A DNA stretch of 64,000 nt from JAMXLO01 sp963749575 (GTDB lineage: Bacteria; Pseudomonadota; Alphaproteobacteria; Acetobacterales; Acetobacteraceae). The notes beneath the pieces are model-generated. The model was not told where the DNA came from. It searched no databases and was given only the letters and a program-made list of their open reading frames with translations. Within the stretch, counting starts at the first letter, position 1, and each line of letters starts with the position of its first letter. The stretch is from NCBI GenBank assembly GCA_963749575.1, contig CAVVNM010000008.1:124001-188000 (forward strand). The letters are read 5' to 3'. Both the position numbers and the translations under genes were made by a program. This document shows positions 1 through 9,031 of the stretch, in pieces.

Positions 1-98
1 CAGAGGAGGTGGCGAACGTGGTGCTGTTCCTTGCCTCGCCGCTCGCATCCTGGATCACCGGCCAGACCATCGTGGTGGATGGCGGGCAGTTGTTATGA
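1..98 (+). CDS. short-chain dehydrogenase/reductase, C-terminal end (partial)
   Basis: The open frame starts before the window and ends at TGA 96-98. The last 31 residues read EEVANVVLFLASPLAS followed by ITGQTIVVDGGQ, the classic SDR ending in which the last helix is followed by the ITGQ...DGG strand near the dinucleotide site. The Rossmann and YxxxK parts lie outside the window, so the substrate cannot be told. Its stop overlaps the end of the convergent cytochrome gene by 6 bases. Confidence 0.85.
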   Translation, partial: EEVANVVLFLASPLASWITGQTIVVDGGQLL

Positions 99-380
99 TT
101 TCGGCTGCACCGCGTAGGTCGCCGACAGATACTTGACGATGGTGTTCGCCGTGTCGTCGTCGATCGGTGCGCCAAGGGCATCGCGCATCTTGGCCACCTC
201 CGCCTTCCAGCCATCGGGTGTCAGGAACGCCGAGTTCATCCTGATGTAGTTGAGCGTGTGGCAGACCGAGCAGCTGGTGGTGACGGCATCCAGCCCTGGA
301 CCAGGGTTGAGTGTCACCTGTTCCTGCGCCAGTGCCGGGGCGGCACCGCACAGCATGACAGGCAGCAGATAGCGGAACAT
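93..380 (-). CDS. sorB: c-type cytochrome subunit of sulfite dehydrogenase (SorB-like)
   Basis: A 95-residue exported cytochrome c. After a hydrophobic signal peptide ending near ALAQ there is one haem motif, CSVCH, followed by a Met-rich stretch (YIRMNS) and a C-terminal helix, as in the small haem subunit of SorAB sulfite dehydrogenase. An ATG at 386 also lies in frame, but GGGAG directly abuts it; the ATG at 380 has proper spacing (6 bases) and is preferred. It lies 10 bases downstream of sorA, so the two are probably co-transcribed. The expected role is to take electrons from the molybdenum subunit to cytochrome c in the periplasm. Confidence 0.85.
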   Translation of the reverse strand: MFRYLLPVMLCGAAPALAQEQVTLNPGPGLDAVTTSCSVCHTLNYIRMNSAFLTPDGWKAEVAKMRDALGAPIDDDTANTIVKYLSATYAVQPKS

Positions 381-390
381 GGGCATCTCC

Positions 391-1602
391 CTAGGCCACG
401 GTCACGGCGATCTGCTGCGGCACGTTGTTGTGGTAGCCGGCGGGATTGAATTTCAGCCTGTCCATCTGTATCTCGCCGGCATTGTTGGTGGCCCGCGACG
501 ACACCACGTGGTTGCCCGGCGCAAGCTGTCCCGTGTGCAGGCTGAACGCGCGGAAGGCGAAGCGGCCAGTGTCATCGCCGAGGCTTGCCGACTGCCAGGT
601 GTTGCCGCCATCCAGCGATACCTCGACCTGCTTGATGCCGTGGCCGCGATCCCACGCCACACCCTGCACTGTGAACCCCGCGGCCGGCCGGCGCGCGCCG
701 TCGAGCGGATCGGCGACCAGCGAGTTCACCACGATGTCGGTGATCGGCCAGGTGGTCGCATTGTCCTGGCTGGGGAATGGATGATCCACCGGGAACATCC
801 CCGTCGGCACGCGATACGCTTTCTGCATCCAGAAGCTGTCGAGCGGCTTGGCGCTGATCTGGATGCTGGTGACGTGCTTCATCCAGTAGGTTGCGGTCCA
901 GCCTGGCACGATGATGCGGGCCGGATATCCGTTGAGATGCGGCAATGGCTGACCGTTCATCGTGGTGGCGATGATCACGTCATCCGACATCGCCTTGTCG
1001 ATCGGGAGGCTCTTACGGAAGTCGGGCGTGGTCGGCAGTACCGGTCCATCTGCCCCGTCCAGCCACACCTCCACCGCACTCGCCCTGGCGCCGGCCTTGG
1101 CGAGCACCTCCTTTAGTCGCGGCCCGCGCCAGGTCGCGCAGCCCATCGCGCCATAGCCCCACTCGACTCCTGGGACATGCGGCGACGACAGGCCGCGGCG
1201 GTTGCCGGAACACTGGCAGACAGCCGCCACCTCCACCTGCGGCAAACTCCGCAGATCGTCGAGGTCGAGGGTGGCCTGCCGATCTGCCGCCTCGCCGCCG
1301 ACGGTGAGTGACCATTTGCCGAGGTCGGTCATCGCGGGAACGTCGGCCAGGTGATAGCGGATGAAGAACTGGTCATTGGGCGTGACCGGGGTCCGGAAGG
1401 TCTCGATCGGCGACTCGTAGTTCGGCGGCCGGTCGGTCAGGCGGATCAGCTTCTGCTTGCCGGGAAGCGCCTCGAGCGTGGCTTCTTCGCGCGTGCCGTC
1501 AGGCAGTTGCGGGCTCATCCAGTGCGGCTTCTCGACCGCTTGCGCCGGCCGCGCGGCAAGCGCCGCGCCGCCGATTCCCGTCAGCATCTGCCGGCGATTC
1601 AT
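391..1602 (-). CDS. sorA: sulfite dehydrogenase molybdopterin subunit (SorA/SoxC-like)
   Basis: A 403-residue protein of the sulfite oxidase family. It starts with a twin-arginine-like leader (MNRRQMLTG), which implies export with folded molybdopterin cofactor. The Mo-binding domain contains the conserved cysteine in VCQCSGNRRG and the YPARIIVPGW segment; a dimerisation immunoglobulin-like domain follows (about residues 280-400). The longest frame begins at 1623, but ATG 1602 has a GGAAGGA site five bases upstream and gives a cleaner Tat leader. The family oxidises sulfite to sulfate. The cytochrome partner follows immediately. A SoxC or YedY-like substrate cannot be fully excluded, but the paired CxxCH subunit favours SorAB. 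Confidence 0.88.
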   Translation of the reverse strand: MNRRQMLTGIGGAALAARPAQAVEKPHWMSPQLPDGTREEATLEALPGKQKLIRLTDRPPNYESPIETFRTPVTPNDQFFIRYHLADVPAMTDLGKWSLTVGGEAADRQATLDLDDLRSLPQVEVAAVCQCSGNRRGLSSPHVPGVEWGYGAMGCATWRGPRLKEVLAKAGARASAVEVWLDGADGPVLPTTPDFRKSLPIDKAMSDDVIIATTMNGQPLPHLNGYPARIIVPGWTATYWMKHVTSIQISAKPLDSFWMQKAYRVPTGMFPVDHPFPSQDNATTWPITDIVVNSLVADPLDGARRPAAGFTVQGVAWDRGHGIKQVEVSLDGGNTWQSASLGDDTGRFAFRAFSLHTGQLAPGNHVVSSRATNNAGEIQMDRLKFNPAGYHNNVPQQIAVTVA

Positions 1603-1655
1603 GAGCGTCCTTCCGAGTGCCATCCCGGTTTCGGCGGATGTGCTGGGAAAGGTCC

Positions 1656-2576
1656 TTATCGCTGGAGGGACAACTCAGCAAGGGCCTGTTCTGCCAGTGA
1701 ATTGTCGACGCATTGTTCGAACGAAACGGCGCGGTCGAGCGCTCCGCCAGAGCGCATCGCCGCCTGCAACCGATCAAAGCCCTCACGCCGCAACACGGGG
1801 CCTGTGGCGAACAGACTCAGGGCGCGATAGCGGTCGATCGCAGCGACGAAGGTGTCGGGGACGACCGACGGGAAGAAACCGACCAGTGCGCGGGCAATGT
1901 CGCTGCCTGGCGTGGCAGCGATCCAGCGCAGTGTACGCGTAAGCGCGCGGGTCATGCGCAGCAGGTCGTCGCGCCGCGAAACCAGCAAGGATCGTCGCGT
2001 CACCAACGTGGTGTACGCGGTGAGGCCGCGATCCGCGGCCGCATACCAGACATGGCCGGCGCCCGATGCGATCAACTCCTCGGCATAAGGCTGAAACAGC
2101 TGCACGGCGTCCAGCGAACCGGCGCGCAGCGCTGCGACATTGTCCGCCATGCTCGGACCATTGATGCAGTTCAACCCGGCGGGGTCGATGCCTGCCTCGC
2201 GCAGATCGTTTTGCAGGCAGAGCCATGGCGTAGGCACCTCCGCCACCGAGGCAAAGCGGACGTCGGCCAGATTGGCGACACGGAAATCCGGCCTTGGTTC
2301 ATGGCCGATGATGAAGAACGGATCGCGCGCGATCACATCGCAGAAGCACACGCTGTCGGCGGCCGGATCCTGCGCGTGGGTCAGCATCACCCGCAGAGGG
2401 CCGCCCCACATCGCATCGATCTCATCGTTGCGCAGTGCGGCGGCGGTGCGCGCCGGATCGGGCGAGGACAGCAACGTCACGTCGACGCCTTCCGCCTGAT
2501 AGGCACCGATAGCATGCGCGGCATAGAACGGCGCATAGAACAGCGCACGAAAGTTCTCGGAAAGCCGGATCGGCAT
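1656..2576 (-). CDS. ABC transporter substrate-binding protein, NMT1/THI5-like
   Basis: A 306-residue protein with the NMT1/THI5/SsuA fold signature at its start (LSENFRALFYAPFYAA, then GAYQAEGVDVTL), typical of binding proteins for pyrimidine or thiamine precursors, nitrate, taurine and similar small solutes. No signal peptide is visible. Cytoplasmic THI5-like relatives exist, so either export by another route or a non-transport role is possible. AGGGAA precedes the ATG at a good distance. No permease or ATPase gene is adjacent. The gene lies 53 bases from sorA but is probably a separate function. Confidence 0.75.
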   Translation of the reverse strand: MPIRLSENFRALFYAPFYAAHAIGAYQAEGVDVTLLSSPDPARTAAALRNDEIDAMWGGPLRVMLTHAQDPAADSVCFCDVIARDPFFIIGHEPRPDFRVANLADVRFASVAEVPTPWLCLQNDLREAGIDPAGLNCINGPSMADNVAALRAGSLDAVQLFQPYAEELIASGAGHVWYAAADRGLTAYTTLVTRRSLLVSRRDDLLRMTRALTRTLRWIAATPGSDIARALVGFFPSVVPDTFVAAIDRYRALSLFATGPVLRREGFDRLQAAMRSGGALDRAVSFEQCVDNSLAEQALAELSLQR

Positions 2577-2645
2577 TGGTCAATTCCCTGGATTCGAGAT
2601 ACCAACGTTACAACAGCTGCCCCATACTGTCAGAGGAGTAGCCAT

Positions 2646-3662
2646 ATGCGCATTGTGCTGATCGGCGTGTCGCACTGGCACACACCGTTCTATCTTAACC
2701 CTCTGCTGTCGATGCCCGCCATGTCAGTCGTCGGCGTCAGCGACCCGGATCTCGGTCGCGCTGGCGAGATCGGCGCGAAGGCACACTGCCCGGCGTTCGA
2801 CGACTATCGCGAGATGTGCGCGCGGCTGAAGCCGGAGTTCGCGTTCGCCCTGGGCCGCCATTGCGACATGGCGGACGAGGCGCGCTTCCTGATCGCGGAG
2901 CGCATTCCGTTCGCGATGGAAAAGCCGTGTGCCATCGCCGCGGCCGACGCGCACGATATCGCCGCCCGCGCCGCGCGAGCCAACCTGTTCGCGGCAGTGC
3001 CGTTCGTGATCCGCTACAGCCCGCTGATTGACACGATCCGTGAGATCGCCGCGGGTGAAGCATTGCACTACATCGTGTTCAAGTTCGTCGGCGGCATGGT
3101 CGACCGCTACCACGAACAGCGCGTCCCATGGATGCTGCATCGCGCCACCGCAGGCGGCGGGCCCCTGTTGAATCTCGGCGTGCACTTCCTGGATCTCTGT
3201 CACGTGCTGCTGCCGGACGTGAAGCTGCAGGTCGTCGGTGCGGCGATGTCGAACCACCACGCCCGTCTCGACATCGAGGACCACGCCATCGTGCTGATGC
3301 GCGGCGGCGGCGCGACGTGCACGGTGGAAACCGGCTATCTCTACCCCGCGCCCAACTCGGTGTTCGATCTGCACTATTCGATCCGCACCGAAGGCCACTA
3401 CTTCGCCGCGCGGGACAGCCAGACGCTGGAAATCCTCGACAACGACCGTCGGCGCGAAGTGCGTTCGATGCCGCTGACCAACTCGTTCTTCTATCCCACC
3501 TTCGTCGCGGACACACTGCGCCGCGTCGCTTACGGCGAGCCGCCAATCGCCGACCTTGCCGACATGGCGGAAGCGATGGACCTGGTGGAAGCCGCCTACG
3601 CGGCCTCGCCGCTCACTCCGCCAGCGCGGGCGCCAGGCTTCCCTCCAGATCGGCCGAGGTGA
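2646..3662 (+). CDS. Gfo/Idh/MocA-family NAD(P)-dependent oxidoreductase
   Basis: 338 residues. The N-terminal Rossmann fold reads MRIVLIGVSHWHTPFY, with H/W replacing the usual GxGxxG glycines, followed by VVGVSDPD and the EKPCAIAAADAHDI segment (EKP motif). The C-terminal GFO_IDH_MocA domain has GGGPLLNLGVHFLDL, where the histidine is the usual catalytic residue. The frame stays open far upstream, but AGAGGAG before ATG 2646 and the start of homology fix the start. The family oxidises or reduces sugars and related hydroxyl compounds; the substrate is unknown. It overlaps the end of the convergent MFS gene by 50 bases. Confidence 0.85.
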   Translation: MRIVLIGVSHWHTPFYLNPLLSMPAMSVVGVSDPDLGRAGEIGAKAHCPAFDDYREMCARLKPEFAFALGRHCDMADEARFLIAERIPFAMEKPCAIAAADAHDIAARAARANLFAAVPFVIRYSPLIDTIREIAAGEALHYIVFKFVGGMVDRYHEQRVPWMLHRATAGGGPLLNLGVHFLDLCHVLLPDVKLQVVGAAMSNHHARLDIEDHAIVLMRGGGATCTVETGYLYPAPNSVFDLHYSIRTEGHYFAARDSQTLEILDNDRRREVRSMPLTNSFFYPTFVADTLRRVAYGEPPIADLADMAEAMDLVEAAYAASPLTPPARAPGFPPDRPR

Positions 3663-4917
3663 TCTGCGAGCGCACGCACAACTGCAGAATGACCGCGCCG
3701 AGCACGGTGATCGCCGCACCGATTGCCAGCGCGATGACGAACGAACCGGTGACATCGACCACGAAACCGGTGACCAGGGGCGACACGGTGCCGCCGATAT
3801 AGCCGCCAAAATTCTGGATGCTGGCCACCGACGTACAGTAGGACTGCGGCGCCACCGCGGTGATCAGCGTCCACTTGCCGGCGATGCCCAGCGCCAGGAA
3901 GTACATCGCCAGCGAGATGTACACGATCGCCTGTGTCGGACTAGCCGCCGTGGTCGCGATCACGGTGAACAGCCCCGACAGCAGCAGCCCGATGATGGAG
4001 GGCAGCCTGCGGCTCGCCACCAGGTCCATGCCACGCGCGTTCAGCCGATCGGTGAACCAGCCACCGCTCCACGCGCCGAGGATCGAGCAGAACAGCGGTA
4101 TCGACGCCAGAAAGCCGGTCTTGGCGATGCTGATATGCTGCTGCATCTCGAGATAGGCCGGCAGCCAGGTCTGGTACATCCACACCGCATAGCCGGTGCA
4201 GAACGCGCCGAGCATCAGCCCCCACATCGACTGGAATCGGAACAACCGGCCCCAGTTGCGCGCCTCCACCTTGCCCTCGCCCGCGCGGTTGGCGGCGAGG
4301 TACGCGCGGTCCTGTGGCTCGAGTTCCGTCGTGGCCGGATCGCGGTAAAGCTTGAACCACACCAGCGCACCAAGCACGCCAGCCAGGCCCATGGTGATGA
4401 ACATGGTCCGCCAGCCGAATGCCAACATGAGACCGGTGAGCAGCGGCGGCGCAATGAACGGCCCGATGCTGCCGCCCGAATTGTACACCCCGGTCGGGCG
4501 CCCGCGGTCCTTGACATGGAACCAGTCGCTGGTAACGCGTACCGCCGCGGGAAACGCCGGACACTCCGCGGCGCCAAGCGCGACGCGTGCCCACAGCAAC
4601 TGTACATAAGACACGGCGAAACCACCCGCCGCCTGCGCCAGCGACCACAGCACCAGCGCAACGCCGACCAGCCAGCGCGGCCCGAGCCGGTCAAGGAAAT
4701 AGCCGATCGGCACCTGGCACAGCGCATAGGTGATCGACCATGCGGATTGCAGCGCACCGATCGCGGTGGCGCTGATGCCGAACTCTTCGCGGATCTTGAT
4801 GTTGCCGACAGCGAGCGTGGAGCGATCGACATAGTTCAGTGCGATGGCCGCGGTGGCGAGCCCGATCGCGATCCACTGCATCCGCCGCATGCGCGGCGAA
4901 ATTGGCGAAACGGCCAT
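3613..4917 (-). CDS. MFS transporter, ACS (anion:cation symporter)-type
   Basis: 434 residues with 12 predicted membrane helices. The N-terminal segment (IAIGLATAAIALNYVDRSTLAVG) and the loop after helix 2 (PIGYFLDRLGPRW) match the glucarate/galactonate/phthalate (ACS) branch of the major facilitator superfamily. The cytoplasmic WFKLYRDP segment between the two halves is also typical. The frame extends to 4995, but ATG 4917 has a near-perfect AGGAGGA site. The likely role is proton-coupled uptake of an organic acid or sugar acid, consistent with the neighbouring Gfo/Idh oxidoreductase gene, which is convergent and overlaps it. Confidence 0.88.
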   Translation of the reverse strand: MAVSPISPRMRRMQWIAIGLATAAIALNYVDRSTLAVGNIKIREEFGISATAIGALQSAWSITYALCQVPIGYFLDRLGPRWLVGVALVLWSLAQAAGGFAVSYVQLLWARVALGAAECPAFPAAVRVTSDWFHVKDRGRPTGVYNSGGSIGPFIAPPLLTGLMLAFGWRTMFITMGLAGVLGALVWFKLYRDPATTELEPQDRAYLAANRAGEGKVEARNWGRLFRFQSMWGLMLGAFCTGYAVWMYQTWLPAYLEMQQHISIAKTGFLASIPLFCSILGAWSGGWFTDRLNARGMDLVASRRLPSIIGLLLSGLFTVIATTAASPTQAIVYISLAMYFLALGIAGKWTLITAVAPQSYCTSVASIQNFGGYIGGTVSPLVTGFVVDVTGSFVIALAIGAAITVLGAVILQLCVRSQITSADLEGSLAPALAE

Positions 4918-5046
4918 TGCTCCTCCTGTCGGCGGAACCGGCCCGCCGTTTCTTGTCATTTTCGCGATTGGGGCACCTCCATCCGGGGTTGGCAAGTGGC
5001 AAGGGCATTTGGCAGCTTGTCCTGCCGAATGCGAGGAACTGTTCCG

Positions 5047-6840
5047 ATGTCACGCAAGCCGGCCGCGAGGGCAGGCCTACATGGCCTTCGAACCAAATTC
5101 AGCGCGCTGCTGGTGAAGCCGACCGATGGCGCCGCCGCAAAGAAGCCGGCCGCGCTCGCCTATGGTCTCGAGGAGAGACCGCCTGCGGTGGTCATCTGGA
5201 TCAGTGCGCTCCAGCACTTCGGCGTGTGCGCGATATTTACCATCTATCCCCTCATCATTGCGCGCCAGGCCGGACTACCCTCGGACCGGGTCACCGGCAT
5301 GCTGCAACTGGGATTCCTCGCACTGGCGGTCGCTACATTACTGCAAGCGCTGCCGCGTGGCCCGATCGGCAGTCGCCTGCTGGCGCCTTCGATCTTCACC
5401 GGTGTCTATCTCGCCCCTTCCCTTCTGGCGGTGAAGGCCGGCGGGCTGCCGCTGTTGTGGGGCATGACGATCTTCGCCGGCTTCGTGGAGATGGCGCTGT
5501 CACGGATCTGGTCGCGCCTGCGCCCGTTCATTCCACCGGAATCGGCCGGCCTCGTGGTGTTCCTGGTGGGGACCATCATCGGGCTCGCGGCCTTGCGCGT
5601 GCTGCTGGAGGACAGCTCATCCGGCGCCCTCACCGCGCAAGACGGTATCGTTGCCGGGTGCGCACTCGCGGTCATGATAGCGCTCAATATCTGGAACAAA
5701 GGCCGCCTGAAGTTGTTCTGCATCCTGATCGGGATGCTGGTGGGCTACGTCGCCTCCGGCGCGGTCGGCCTGCTGACCCTTCACGCGCTGCAAGTCGTGC
5801 TGAACCGTCCGCTGCTCGCCTTCCCCAGCGTATCCCAGGTCTCCTGGACGTTCGGCTGGTCCATGGTGGTCCCGTTTGCCGTTAGCGGCCTCGCGGCCGC
5901 CATGAATTCGACCGCCGTGGTGACGACCTACCAGCGGCTGACCGACGCCGAATGGGTGCGGCCCGACATGGTCTCGATCGGACGCGGCGTACTCGGCGAC
6001 GGGATCGCCACAACGATCGCGGGGCTCTGCGGAACCTACGGTCTCACCATATCCAGCGCGAATGTCGGCCTGGTGGCCGCGACCGGGGTCGCCAGCAGGG
6101 CGATCGCATTCGCGGTCGCAGCCATCCTCGCCGTCGCCGCATTGCAGCCGCAGCTCATCGGCGTGCTCACGATCATGCCGCGTCCCGTGATGGCGGCGGC
6201 GATGCTGTTCACCGCGGTCTTCATCATGATCAACGGCGTGCAGATCATCTCGACCCGCATGCTCGACGGCCGTCGCACGTTGGTGATCGGCATGGGAATG
6301 CTGTCGTTCTTCGTCGTCTCGGTCTACCCGGCTGTATTTGCCGGCGCGCCACGCTGGGCACAGCCATTGGTGACCTCGCCACTTGTACTCGCAACCCTGG
6401 TTGCGCTCTCCCTCAATCTTCTGTTCCGGATCGGAATTCGCAGGACGGTAGCGATAACGGTCGATCCGTGTGCGCTCGATGCGCAGCAGATTACCAATTT
6501 CATAGAACGCAACGCCGGTATCTGGGGCGCGCGCCGGGACGTGATCAATCGTGTTGAATTCGCGGTTCAGCAGACGATCGACGCGATCATCGCCTTTTGC
6601 GACGCCAGCGCAGCGATCCGGCTCGACATCAGCTACGACGAATTCGTTATCGATGTTGTCGTGACCTATCGCGGCACGCCGTTGGAATTTCCCGCGGAAC
6701 CGCCGACCCATGAGGAGATCCTCGAGACCGACCGCGGTCAGCGGCTGCTCGCTGGCTTCCTGATCAGGCGCTACGCGGATCGGACGTTGCTGACCGAGCG
6801 CGACGACCAGACCGTGGTGCGCCTGGATTTCGACCACTGA
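5047..6840 (+). CDS. NCS2-type nucleobase permease fused to a HATPase-like C-terminal domain
   Basis: 597 residues. Residues about 45-460 are a 12-14 helix NCS2 (xanthine/uracil/urate) permease: the first signature is LQHFGVCAIFTIYPL and the second is SSANVGLVAATGVASR. Residues about 465-597 are soluble and resemble an anti-sigma/histidine-kinase HATPase domain: an N-box-like helix (VEFAVQQTIDAI), a YDEFVIDVVVTYRG strand pair, and GQRLLAGFLIRRYADR resembling the G2 box helix. The usual N-box Asn and the DxG loop are not obvious, so ATP binding may be lost. Start at ATG 5047 follows a GAGGAA site. The purine substrate is inferred from the family. Confidence 0.85.
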   Translation: MSRKPAARAGLHGLRTKFSALLVKPTDGAAAKKPAALAYGLEERPPAVVIWISALQHFGVCAIFTIYPLIIARQAGLPSDRVTGMLQLGFLALAVATLLQALPRGPIGSRLLAPSIFTGVYLAPSLLAVKAGGLPLLWGMTIFAGFVEMALSRIWSRLRPFIPPESAGLVVFLVGTIIGLAALRVLLEDSSSGALTAQDGIVAGCALAVMIALNIWNKGRLKLFCILIGMLVGYVASGAVGLLTLHALQVVLNRPLLAFPSVSQVSWTFGWSMVVPFAVSGLAAAMNSTAVVTTYQRLTDAEWVRPDMVSIGRGVLGDGIATTIAGLCGTYGLTISSANVGLVAATGVASRAIAFAVAAILAVAALQPQLIGVLTIMPRPVMAAAMLFTAVFIMINGVQIISTRMLDGRRTLVIGMGMLSFFVVSVYPAVFAGAPRWAQPLVTSPLVLATLVALSLNLLFRIGIRRTVAITVDPCALDAQQITNFIERNAGIWGARRDVINRVEFAVQQTIDAIIAFCDASAAIRLDISYDEFVIDVVVTYRGTPLEFPAEPPTHEEILETDRGQRLLAGFLIRRYADRTLLTERDDQTVVRLDFDH

Positions 6841-6923
6841 CCCACCGGCGGACCCAGGCAGCCTTGGGTTGCCGGCTGCGCGCTGCGCCCCCATGTTACC
6901 GGCAACGCAGAGGAGCAACGACA

Positions 6924-7619
6924 ATGGACGAATCGCCGGCGGGCCTGCGCATCGACATCGTCTCGGACGCGATCTGCCCGTGGTGCTATATCGGCAAGCG
7001 CCAACTCGAGCGTGCGCTGGCGACGCTGGCCCAGGAGGGGCTGCACTTCTCCGTTCACTGGAATCCGTTCCAGCTCAACCCCGACATGCCCAAGGAAGGT
7101 CGCGACCGCGTCGCCTATCGCGCGCAGAAATTCGGCAGCGCCGAGCGGGCGCGTGAGCTGGACGAGCGCGTGGCGGGCGCTGCAGCCGGCGTCGGGCTGA
7201 GCTTCCGCCAGGACCTGATGCTGCGCACGCCGAACACGCTGGATGCGCACCGGCTGATTTGGTTCGCCGGGCGCGGAGAGCCTGCCCCCGCGAAAGCGGG
7301 TGACAGGCAGGACGCAGTGATGGAGGCGGTGTTCGCCGCCTATTTCACCCAGGGACGCGACATCGGCGATCGCGACGTGTTGGCCGAGTGCGCCGCGTTG
7401 GGCGGCATGGACCGCGCCGCGGTCGCGGACTTCCTGGCCGGCGAGGTGGCGGCGCAGGAGATGCTGGCCGCCGACCGCGCCGCGCGTGAGGCCGGCGTTA
7501 ACGGCGTGCCGTCGTTCTTCCTCGACGGGTATAGTCTCTACTCCGGCGCGATGCCGGCCGAAACCATGGCCGAGGCACTGCGCAAGGGCCACCATATCCT
7601 GCGCCAACGCGCGGCATAA
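6924..7619 (+). CDS. DsbA-family oxidoreductase, FrnE-like
   Basis: 231-residue thioredoxin-fold protein without signal peptide. The active-site motif is CPWC (residues about 17-20: SDAICPWCYIGKRQL), typical of the FrnE/2-hydroxychromene-2-carboxylate isomerase-like branch, and the cis-proline loop is GVNGVPSFFLDGYSLYSGA. AGAGGAG precedes ATG 6924; the frame open from 6864 has no better start. Between the conserved HRLIWFAGR and DAVMEAVFAAYF segments it carries about ten extra residues encoded by a GC palindrome (7281-7311). The role is probably cytosolic disulfide or thiol chemistry, possibly redox stress. Confidence 0.88.
   Translation: MDESPAGLRIDIVSDAICPWCYIGKRQLERALATLAQEGLHFSVHWNPFQLNPDMPKEGRDRVAYRAQKFGSAERARELDERVAGAAAGVGLSFRQDLMLRTPNTLDAHRLIWFAGRGEPAPAKAGDRQDAVMEAVFAAYFTQGRDIGDRDVLAECAALGGMDRAAVADFLAGEVAAQEMLAADRAAREAGVNGVPSFFLDGYSLYSGAMPAETMAEALRKGHHILRQRAA
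7281..7311 (+). repeat. GC-rich palindromic element inserted in frame in the frnE-like gene
   Basis: Outer arms CCTGCC (7281-7286) and GGCAGG (7306-7311) enclose inner arms CCCGC (7287-7291) and GCGGG (7296-7300) around a GAAA loop. It encodes roughly residues 120-130, which relatives lack as far as the conserved flanks show. It looks like a small mobile palindrome (REP/RPE-like). A similar CCCGC-TT-GCGGG core occurs in the nadA-nadC spacer. Confidence 0.6.
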
Positions 7620-7682
7620 CAAGACGCTTCACCCGGTGTCGCCGTCGGCTATAGTTGCGCCGGATCGTAGCGGGAGCAAACC

Positions 7683-9007
7683 ATGTCCAACGAGACGAAG
7701 CATCCGGAAACGCTGGTGCTGCACGCCGGCTGGCGGCGGGATCCGGCGACCAATGCCGTCGCCGTGCCGATCTATCAGACCACATCCTACCAGTTCGACA
7801 GCGCCGAGCACGCCGCGAACCTGTTCGGCCTGAAGGAACTCGGCAACATCTACACCCGCATCATGAACCCGACGCAGGATGCGTTCGAGAAGCGTATCGC
7901 CGCGGTGGAAGGTGGCGTCGCGGCGCTCGCGCTTGCGTCCGGCCAGGCGGCGTCGGCGTTCTCGGTGCAGAACCTGGCACGGGTCGGCGACAACATCGTG
8001 AGCTCCACCGATCTGTATGGCGGCACCTGGAACCTGTTCGCCAACACGCTGAAGGACCAGGGCATCGAGGCGCGCTTCGTCGATCCGGCTGATCCGGAGG
8101 CGTTCGCTCGTGCCACCGATCGACCGCACCCGCGGCCTACTACGCCGAGACGCTGCCCAATCCGAAGCTGATCGCGTTCCCGATCGCCGAGGTGGCCGCG
8201 ATCGGCCGGCAAGCTTCGGCATTCCGCTGATCATGGACAATACCGCGTCACCGACACTGGTGCGGCCGTTCGATCACGGTGCGGCGGTGGTGATGTACTC
8301 CACCACCAAGTACATCGGCGGACACGGCAATTCGATCGGCGGCGTGGTGATCGACGGCGGCAACTTCCCGTGGGATCAGCACAAGGAACGCCAGCCATTG
8401 CTGAACACGCCTGATCCCAGCTACCATGGCGCGGTGTGGGCGGAGGCCGCCAAGCCGCTTGGACCGATCGCCTACATCCTGCGCATGCGCGTCGTGCTGT
8501 TGCGCGACCTCGGCGCGGCGATGAGCCCGTTCAACGCGTTCCTGTTCCTGCAAGGGCTGGAGAGCATGCCGCTGCGCATGCGTGAGCACTGCAAGAACAC
8601 GCTGGCCGTCGGCGCAGTATCTGTCCAGGCGCAAGGAGGTGACGCGGGTGATCCATCCGGCGTTCCACACCGGTGTGGCGGCGGAACGGACCGCGAAATA
8701 TCTGCCGAATGGTCACGGCGGACTGTTGGGCTTCGAGCTGGCCGGGGGCATCGAGGCGGGACGCGCGTTCATCAATGCGCTGCAGATGTTCTACCACGTT
8801 GCGAACATCGGCGACTCGCGCAGCCTGGCGATCCATCCGGCGAGCACAACGCACTCGCAGCTGACGCCGGCCGAACAGCTCGCGACCGGGGTCACGCCTG
8901 GCTATATCCGGCTGTCGGTGGGCATCGAGCACATCGACGACATCATCGGCGATCTGGCGCAGGCGCTGGATGCGGCCGGCGGTGGCTTGAATGTGGCGGC
9001 AGAGTAG
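7683..9007 (+). pseudogene. metY: O-acetylhomoserine sulfhydrylase / Cys-Met metabolism PLP enzyme, frameshifted
   Basis: Reads as a complete O-acetylhomoserine (thiol)-lyase split over three frames. N-terminal part 7683-about 8125 (LVLHAGWRRDPATNA, then ASGQAASAF); a short piece with YYAETLPNPKLIAFPIAEVAA in a second frame; the PLP-lysine part from about 8215 in a third frame (IPLIMDNTASPTLVRP, then STTKYIGGHGNSIGG with the Schiff-base lysine); and from about 8610 the C-terminal part to TAG 9005-9007 (FELAGGIEAGRAFIN, VGIEHIDDIIGDL). So there are three single-base shifts near 8125, 8210 and 8610. GGGAG precedes the ATG. It is either a true pseudogene or affected by sequence error; if intact it makes homocysteine from O-acetylhomoserine and sulfide. 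Confidence 0.85.
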
Positions 9008-9031
9008 CGCAGTCCACGGGGGTCTCTCACC

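Noticed and set aside
1713..2645. Frame open upstream of the Gfo/Idh gene
   Set aside because: Antisense shadow of the THI5-like gene; the Rossmann fold starts at ATG 2646 with AGAGGAG ahead.
3556..5046. Frame open from 3556 that would give the NCS2 permease a 490-residue N-terminal extension
   Set aside because: It is antisense to the MFS gene, has low-complexity Arg/His/Asp-rich composition and no domain; a normal ribosome site and start exist at 5047.
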